This document shows, piece after piece, positions 60,137 to 64,000 of a DNA stretch of 64,000 bases. The notes below the pieces were generated by a model, which was given only the letters and a program-made list of their open reading frames with translations, did not search any database and was not told the DNA's origin. The position numbers and the translations under genes are program-made. This DNA comes from Mageeibacillus sp. UBA6976 (GTDB taxonomy: Bacteria; Bacillota; Clostridia; Saccharofermentanales; Saccharofermentanaceae): NCBI GenBank assembly GCA_002450155.1, contig DJYO01000021.1:4832-68831 (forward strand). Reading direction: 5' to 3'. Within the stretch, counting starts at the first letter, position 1, and each line of letters starts with the position of its first letter.

Positions 60137-61377
60137 TGAGAAAACGCCCTAATCCCACATTCCTCCAGAAGGCCGAAGGACTCAAGAATATGCGCCGCAA
60201 GCGCACACTGATAATCGCATTATCAGTTCTTGCGGTAGTTCTTGTAGTGGTCTTCATATCTTCTGTCGCAAGCATGCAGGAAAGATACAGGGAGAGCTTC
60301 CCGGAGCTTGTGGGTGCAGCGACTTCCACCACAGATTCCTGGGAGCGATATACAAGGGCGACTCACAAGACAGAAACTGAGACTACCACAACAGAAACCG
60401 AGTCTGAAACCACCCGCCTTGCTCCTGTGATAGTTACCACGGCATCGGAAGAGACAACTGAAGAGGCGACTGCTACCAGCCAGAACAATGCTCCCGATAC
60501 CTTTGACGAGGGAGAAGATTTCCACTTCAGGACCTCATATCCGCACCGGACCGTATCCTATCAGGAACGGGAAGTTCTCTTAGACAGCCTCAAGGAACAG
60601 GTGGTCAGATTCCAGAAAGACAATCAGGATATGCGTATCTGCTTCGAACTGGTCTGCCTGGAGACAGGAGAAGTCATAGGCGTAGACGAGTTAGACCCTG
60701 TAGTTCCTTCCGGCTGCTGGGTACTCCCTGCAGATCTCGTGGCTTTAAACAGAGTCGCAAACGGCAGGCTCTCCATGTCCAAGATAATCACCTACGAAAG
60801 CCCAAGATTCACGGACAGCCCCTCTTATATAAACTCGACCTATACCCCGGGCAAGCAGTTCTATCTGAGGACTCTCATGAGATATGCCGTTGCTCTTAAC
60901 GACACCCTGGCCATGAACTACCTGGTAGAGTGCATGGGCGGTCTTGAATCCATAATACCTGACGTGGATGAGATCTCAGGTTATATTTCCTACAGCGACC
61001 AGAAGATATATCAGGATTACAGGAATCTTGAGTTCCAGAGCACGGGACTTACCTCCTGCTACGACATGTCAGCTTACCTTGAATATCTTTACAGCGGATA
61101 TACCAACACTCCTGATGTTTATCAGCCTCTTATAAATGATATGTATAACAGCGAGACTTCATCTCCCATAAAAGAAGCCTTCGGCGAAGACGCCTCCGTC
61201 CTGCACATACTGGGCAGGAATACGGCTCAGGGCGCATATATGGACATTGCCCTTATAGATGCAGATGAGCCTGTTGCCCTGGTAATCTACTGCGAGGCCT
61301 CATCTGCTGACAGGGCAGGCAATGCAATCCTTACCATAGCAGGCTATGCTGCCTCTTTTATCGATGCCTGCCACTGA
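60136..61377 (+). CDS. Membrane-anchored beta-lactamase-fold protein lacking the SxxK lysine
   Basis: A 413-residue protein: basic N-terminus, one transmembrane segment (about 23-46), a Thr/Glu-rich extracellular linker (about 65-130), and a domain (about 140-413) with the shape of a class A beta-lactamase/serine hydrolase. At the site of the S-x-x-K motif it reads SGCW, so the catalytic Lys is absent; NDTLAMNYLVE occupies the SDN region, and no K-T-G triad is seen. It is therefore probably a non-catalytic binding protein or an enzyme with another chemistry. It is coupled to fhs by a 1-base overlap. Function is unknown. Confidence 0.72.
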   Translation: MRKRPNPTFLQKAEGLKNMRRKRTLIIALSVLAVVLVVVFISSVASMQERYRESFPELVGAATSTTDSWERYTRATHKTETETTTTETESETTRLAPVIVTTASEETTEEATATSQNNAPDTFDEGEDFHFRTSYPHRTVSYQEREVLLDSLKEQVVRFQKDNQDMRICFELVCLETGEVIGVDELDPVVPSGCWVLPADLVALNRVANGRLSMSKIITYESPRFTDSPSYINSTYTPGKQFYLRTLMRYAVALNDTLAMNYLVECMGGLESIIPDVDEISGYISYSDQKIYQDYRNLEFQSTGLTSCYDMSAYLEYLYSGYTNTPDVYQPLINDMYNSETSSPIKEAFGEDASVLHILGRNTAQGAYMDIALIDADEPVALVIYCEASSADRAGNAILTIAGYAASFIDACH

Positions 61378-61421
61378 TATATCGGGCTGATAACTTATAT
61401 GGCCTAAGATGATAGTATTTA

Positions 61422-61430
61422 TGTTATAAT
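61422..61430 (+). promoter_or_regulatory. Extended -10 promoter of the SRP RNA gene
   Basis: TGTTATAAT, an exact extended -10, about 7 bases before the predicted RNA start. No good -35 is visible. Confidence 0.65.
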
Positions 61431-61436
61431 CTTATC

Positions 61437-61590
61437 AGTTCGTCCCATCTGATCTGCGGTCGGTTCGGGTCCCGTGCAACGGGGCGCCGTGAACCCTGTC
61501 AGGTCCGGAAGGAAGCAGCAGTAAGCGGAATGCCGCGTGTGCCGCGGGGTAAGCCTGGCCGACTGTAGTTCAGATGGGATGAGCTTTTTT
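61437..61590 (+). ncRNA. ffs: Signal recognition particle RNA (small bacterial or Alu-type 4.5S)
   Basis: RNA scaffold of SRP, needed for co-translational membrane targeting. The universal helix 8 core GTCAGGTCCGGAAGGAAGCA lies at 61498-61517, followed by GCAGTAAG. The 5' end TCGTCCCATCTGA (61440-61452) pairs with TCAGATGGGATGA (61570-61582), closing the molecule, and a TTTTTT run at 61585-61590 ends it. It lies directly 5' of dnaX, a common Bacillota arrangement. Ends are estimated to a few bases. Confidence 0.95.
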
Positions 61591-61608
61591 ATTTAAGAGG
61601 ATAATGCT

Positions 61609-63657
61609 ATGGAAGAACATATTGCCCTTTACCGGAAGTACAGGCCTAAGACATTTGACGAGATCGTCGGCCAGAAGGCCCCGGTCACCACACTGAGACA
61701 GACGATCATCGAAGACAGGATAGGACATGCTTATCTCTTCTGCGGGCAGCACGGTTCAGGCAAGACCACTATAGCCAAGGTATTCTCAAGGGCAGTAAAC
61801 TGCGAGCACCCGGTAAACGGCAATCCCTGCAACGAATGCGCAACCTGCAGGGGCATATTAGACGGCTCCATCCTTGATGTAATCGAGATGGACGCAGCTT
61901 CCAACAACAGCGTAGAGAATATCAGACAGATAGTAAACGAAGTATCCTTCGCTCCCTCTGTCACCAAATATAAGGTCTATATAATCGACGAGGTCCATAT
62001 GCTCTCGACCTCAGCTTTCAATGCGCTCCTTAAGACTCTTGAGGAACCGCCCAAGCATGTTATCTTCCTGTTTGCCACTACAGAAGTACACAAGATCCCC
62101 GCAACCATACTCTCAAGATGCCAGAGATACGATTTCAAGCGTATCCCGGGAGATCTTATCAACGAGAGGCTCAGATATATCGCAGATAAGGAAGGCATCG
62201 ACATAACTGACGATGCCATCAAGCTTATTACCGCGCAGTCAGACGGCGCCTTAAGAGACGCCCTCACCCTCCTGGACACTATGCAGACCATCCAGGGTGC
62301 TAACAAGCGCAGGATAACTGACAGTGACGTTGAACAGGCGACAGGCACCGTGGATAATCAGTTCCTGTTTAAGGCGGCAAATGCCCTGATTGACGGCAGG
62401 TTCGAGGAGATGATCGACCTGTGCGCAGAGCTTAGGGAGAGCGGCAGAGACTATACCAAGGTCACACTTGAGATCGCTCATTACTTCAGGGATCTCCTGG
62501 TCATAAGAGTCAAGGCAGACCCCATGATGCACCTGCCCTACACCGTTGAGACCATCAAGCAGATGTATCTTACGGCAAGCAAGGTAAGTGCCGAGACCTT
62601 AGTTGGCATGATATCTTTCCTCTCCAAGGCCGTAACCGACTTCAAGATATCTCCGGATATCCCCACAAGCTTCGAGCTCATGATGCTCCGCCTCTGCGGC
62701 AGGAAGGCTCAGCTCGAGGTATCTCCTCTCGTCATCCCTGACTTTGAGAGGATGCAGGCTGAAGCCGCATCAGGAGAGATGCACCTTGCTTCGTATAAGG
62801 CACCCGCTCCTAAGGAAGAGCCCAAAGAAGAACCCGCTCCTGCTGAAAGACCGGCCGAGGAAACTGATGTTGAGGCTCCGATCGTAGACGAAGACCCTCA
62901 GGAAGAAGAATTGCCTGAGCTGCCCCTTCTCTCACCTGAAGCTGAGGACGAGGCGCCGGAGCCGGAGCCTGCTCCCGTAATAGAGAAAGCTCACCCTTCT
63001 CCCTTCTTTACAGGAAGGTCTCTTGTCAAAGAAGAACAAAAAGAAGAAAAGGAAGAAAAGAAGACCGAAGATAAGGAGGAGCCCAAGCCTTCAGGCATCC
63101 TCGCAGGTCTGAGCAATTCTTTCCTTGACGATCTTATGGCTGAAGCTGATAAGAAAGAAGAGGAGCAGAAGGCTGAACCTGAAACTGAATCAGGACATAT
63201 ATCCCAGGTGGCAAGCCAGCTCGATAAGAATCAGCTTATAGTAGACGGCTCCGCTTCAGGCTCTGTCAGGACACCTGTGGTCAATCCCGAAGCAGCAGGC
63301 GGGCCTTCAAGATGGGAGATCTTCCTCGAAGAACAGAAAGAAGCATTCCCGGTTATATGCGACCAGCTCTCCGGCTCATCCTTCAAGGATATCGAGGATT
63401 CCTCCTATATCGTCTTTGAAGACCGGGACGAGCCTACTGTAAATAACCTTAAGAGGGCTGAGTCCTTCAAGAGGTTCGGCAAGCTCTGCAAGGAGAGATT
63501 CGGTCTTGCCCACCTCTTTATCTGCACAGATTCCCAGTATCGCACAGCACTTAAGAAATATGAGGAGGCCCAGGTCAAGAAGCGCGCCGAAGACCTCCTG
63601 CACTTAGCTGAATCCAAGGGTATTAATACTACTGTGCATTTTGGTGATGAAGATTGA
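61609..63657 (+). CDS. dnaX: DNA polymerase III gamma/tau subunit
   Basis: Clamp-loader ATPase and polymerase organiser. The 682 residues have YRKYRPKTFDEIVGQKAP at the start, Walker A GQHGSGKTTIA (about 44-54), a four-cysteine zinc module (CEHPVNGNPCNECATC, about 64-79), Walker B YIIDEVHMLS (about 124-133) and the sensor region. After about residue 385 comes a Glu/Pro/Lys-rich linker of 180 residues, then a C-terminal tau domain (about 560-682). AGAGGA lies upstream of ATG 61609. No clear frameshift signal for a short gamma form was noticed. The stop codon is 1-2 bases from an inserted element, so any native terminator has been displaced. Confidence 0.96.
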   Translation: MEEHIALYRKYRPKTFDEIVGQKAPVTTLRQTIIEDRIGHAYLFCGQHGSGKTTIAKVFSRAVNCEHPVNGNPCNECATCRGILDGSILDVIEMDAASNNSVENIRQIVNEVSFAPSVTKYKVYIIDEVHMLSTSAFNALLKTLEEPPKHVIFLFATTEVHKIPATILSRCQRYDFKRIPGDLINERLRYIADKEGIDITDDAIKLITAQSDGALRDALTLLDTMQTIQGANKRRITDSDVEQATGTVDNQFLFKAANALIDGRFEEMIDLCAELRESGRDYTKVTLEIAHYFRDLLVIRVKADPMMHLPYTVETIKQMYLTASKVSAETLVGMISFLSKAVTDFKISPDIPTSFELMMLRLCGRKAQLEVSPLVIPDFERMQAEAASGEMHLASYKAPAPKEEPKEEPAPAERPAEETDVEAPIVDEDPQEEELPELPLLSPEAEDEAPEPEPAPVIEKAHPSPFFTGRSLVKEEQKEEKEEKKTEDKEEPKPSGILAGLSNSFLDDLMAEADKKEEEQKAEPETESGHISQVASQLDKNQLIVDGSASGSVRTPVVNPEAAGGPSRWEIFLEEQKEAFPVICDQLSGSSFKDIEDSSYIVFEDRDEPTVNNLKRAESFKRFGKLCKERFGLAHLFICTDSQYRTALKKYEEAQVKKRAEDLLHLAESKGINTTVHFGDED

Positions 63658-63659
63658 TT

Positions 63660-63812
63660 TGACACTCCACACGACTTTTAAAGTCGTGTGATTCTTGTTT
63701 CAGCGACCACTACATTGCTACAAAAGCTTTAGTTTTACACGGTCTCCACAAGCGTAAATTTCCGTATGCCCTACGGTATTTGTCGGTATTCAGGCTACTG
63801 ACAGCCCCTTTA
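63660..63812 (-). ncRNA. Candidate omegaRNA (reRNA) region of the tnpB element
   Basis: In IS605-type elements the guide RNA for TnpB overlaps the tnpB 3' end and ends outside the right end, so the guide is the flanking host DNA. Here the guide would begin ATCAATCTTCATCACC, the complement of the dnaX stop region. The sequence conservation with the deleted copy supports a selected RNA, and the scaffold probably begins further upstream inside tnpB. Transcription is inference. Confidence 0.5.
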
Positions 63813-64000
63813 GTAAGATGTTTATACTTGCGTTGGTGTCCCTGTTGTGTTTTGTATGGCAATTAGGACATTCCCATTCTCTAATAGAGAGGTTCTTTAC
63901 CAGTGGATTCTTGTATCCGCAACATGAGCAGGTCTGACTGCTTGGGTACATAGTAGGTACTTTGATTATGTCGTTCCCGTACCACACTGCCTTATACTCA
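63790..64000 (-). CDS. tnpB: TnpB (RNA-guided nuclease), C-terminal part
   Basis: The frame is open to the window edge, giving about 70 residues. It has the TnpB zinc ribbon CSCCGYKN...CPNC (two C-x2-C pairs), and the last RuvC acidic residue in HNRDTNASINILLKG. A GTG within the frame is not the true start. The N-terminal and central domains are beyond the window, so whether the gene is intact cannot be judged. It is related to Cas12 ancestors. Confidence 0.88.
   Translation of the reverse strand, partial: EYKAVWYGNDIIKVPTMYPSSQTCSCCGYKNPLVKNLSIREWECPNCHTKHNRDTNASINILLKGLSVA

Larger units (their letters stand above)
63659..64000 (-). mobile_element. IS605-type element, right-hand part (continues past the window)
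   Basis: The element enters from the right edge. It contains the 3' end of tnpB on the minus strand, then a 130-base non-coding right end with an 11-bp perfect hairpin (CACACGACTTT / AAAGTCGTGTG, 63668-63690) and the terminal sequence GGAGTGTCAA. The TCAA matches the IS608-type rule for single-strand transposition. The boundary falls 1-2 bases after the dnaX stop. This copy has a 123-nt exact match with 16812-16934 in inverted orientation. Confidence 0.85.

Noticed and set aside
60136..61377. Functional beta-lactamase
   Set aside because: The S-x-x-K lysine and K-T-G motif are absent in the places expected.

Overview
The window is a chromosomal stretch of a low-to-mid GC Gram-positive anaerobe, most likely a member of the Clostridia (Bacillota). 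The support is a pyruvate:ferredoxin oxidoreductase, a DnaD-type primosome gene, a small Veg protein, a Bacillota-type SRP RNA beside dnaX, zinc-ribbon forms of S14 and adenylate kinase, an ECF transporter module attached to the ribosomal cluster, formate-tetrahydrofolate ligase, and strong AGGAGG-type ribosome binding sites. I cannot name the genus.

Layout. 1-2.6 kb (minus): DnaD-like, DnaC/DnaI-like ATPase, acpS and the start of an unknown gene, in one overlapping operon. 2.65-6.2 kb: nifJ. 6.3-16.5 kb: surface and carbohydrate genes, with a VanW-domain protein, a HAD phosphatase, phosphoglucomutase, a YfhO-type membrane protein opposite a CsbB/GtrB-type glycosyltransferase, and an unassigned polytopic membrane protein. 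16.58-16.96 kb: a deleted IS200/IS605-type element. 17-26.3 kb: pepC, cyclophilin, pncB, SPFH and NfeD proteins, truA, a ROK kinase, ecfT and a fused double-ATPase ecfA. 26.4-43.9 kb (minus): the S10-spc-alpha ribosomal supercluster from rpsJ to rplQ, with adk, map, infA, rpoA and two different secY genes. 44.2-50.6 kb: hslO, a methyltransferase, an M23 hydrolase, ftsX, ftsE and a PucR/CdaR-like regulator in one operon. 50.7-51.8 kb: an MsmX/UgpC-type ABC ATPase. 52.2-57 kb (plus): argC-argB-argD-argF and a GNAT acetyltransferase behind a promoter that overlaps candidate ArgR boxes. 56.9-58.3 kb: ispE and veg. 58.5-61.4 kb: fhs and a beta-lactamase-fold protein. 61.4-63.66 kb: SRP RNA and dnaX. 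The window ends inside a tnpB gene whose right end abuts the dnaX stop codon.

How the parts work together. The ribosomal supercluster appears to be cut into three transcription units. The first runs from a TTGCAA-17-TAAAAT promoter 5' of rpsJ to a hairpin after the first secY. The second is secY2-adk-map-infA with its own -10 element. The third runs from rpmJ to rplQ behind a TTGAAA-16-TATAAT promoter. Four unusually long, hairpin-rich gaps (5' of rpsJ, rplC, rplF and rpsM) look like ribosomal-protein autoregulatory leaders. ftsE, ftsX and the coiled-coil M23 hydrolase form a division-associated wall-hydrolysis module.

The observations I rate highest are the second secY in its own transcription unit; the two related IS605-type right ends, one of them a mini-element that keeps a 123-nt segment identical to the tnpB 3' end and candidate omegaRNA region; the GNAT gene that may supply the missing first step of the arginine pathway; an FtsE with a long charged tail; and a beta-lactamase-fold protein lacking the SxxK lysine. 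I saw no CRISPR array, prophage, tRNA or rRNA gene.
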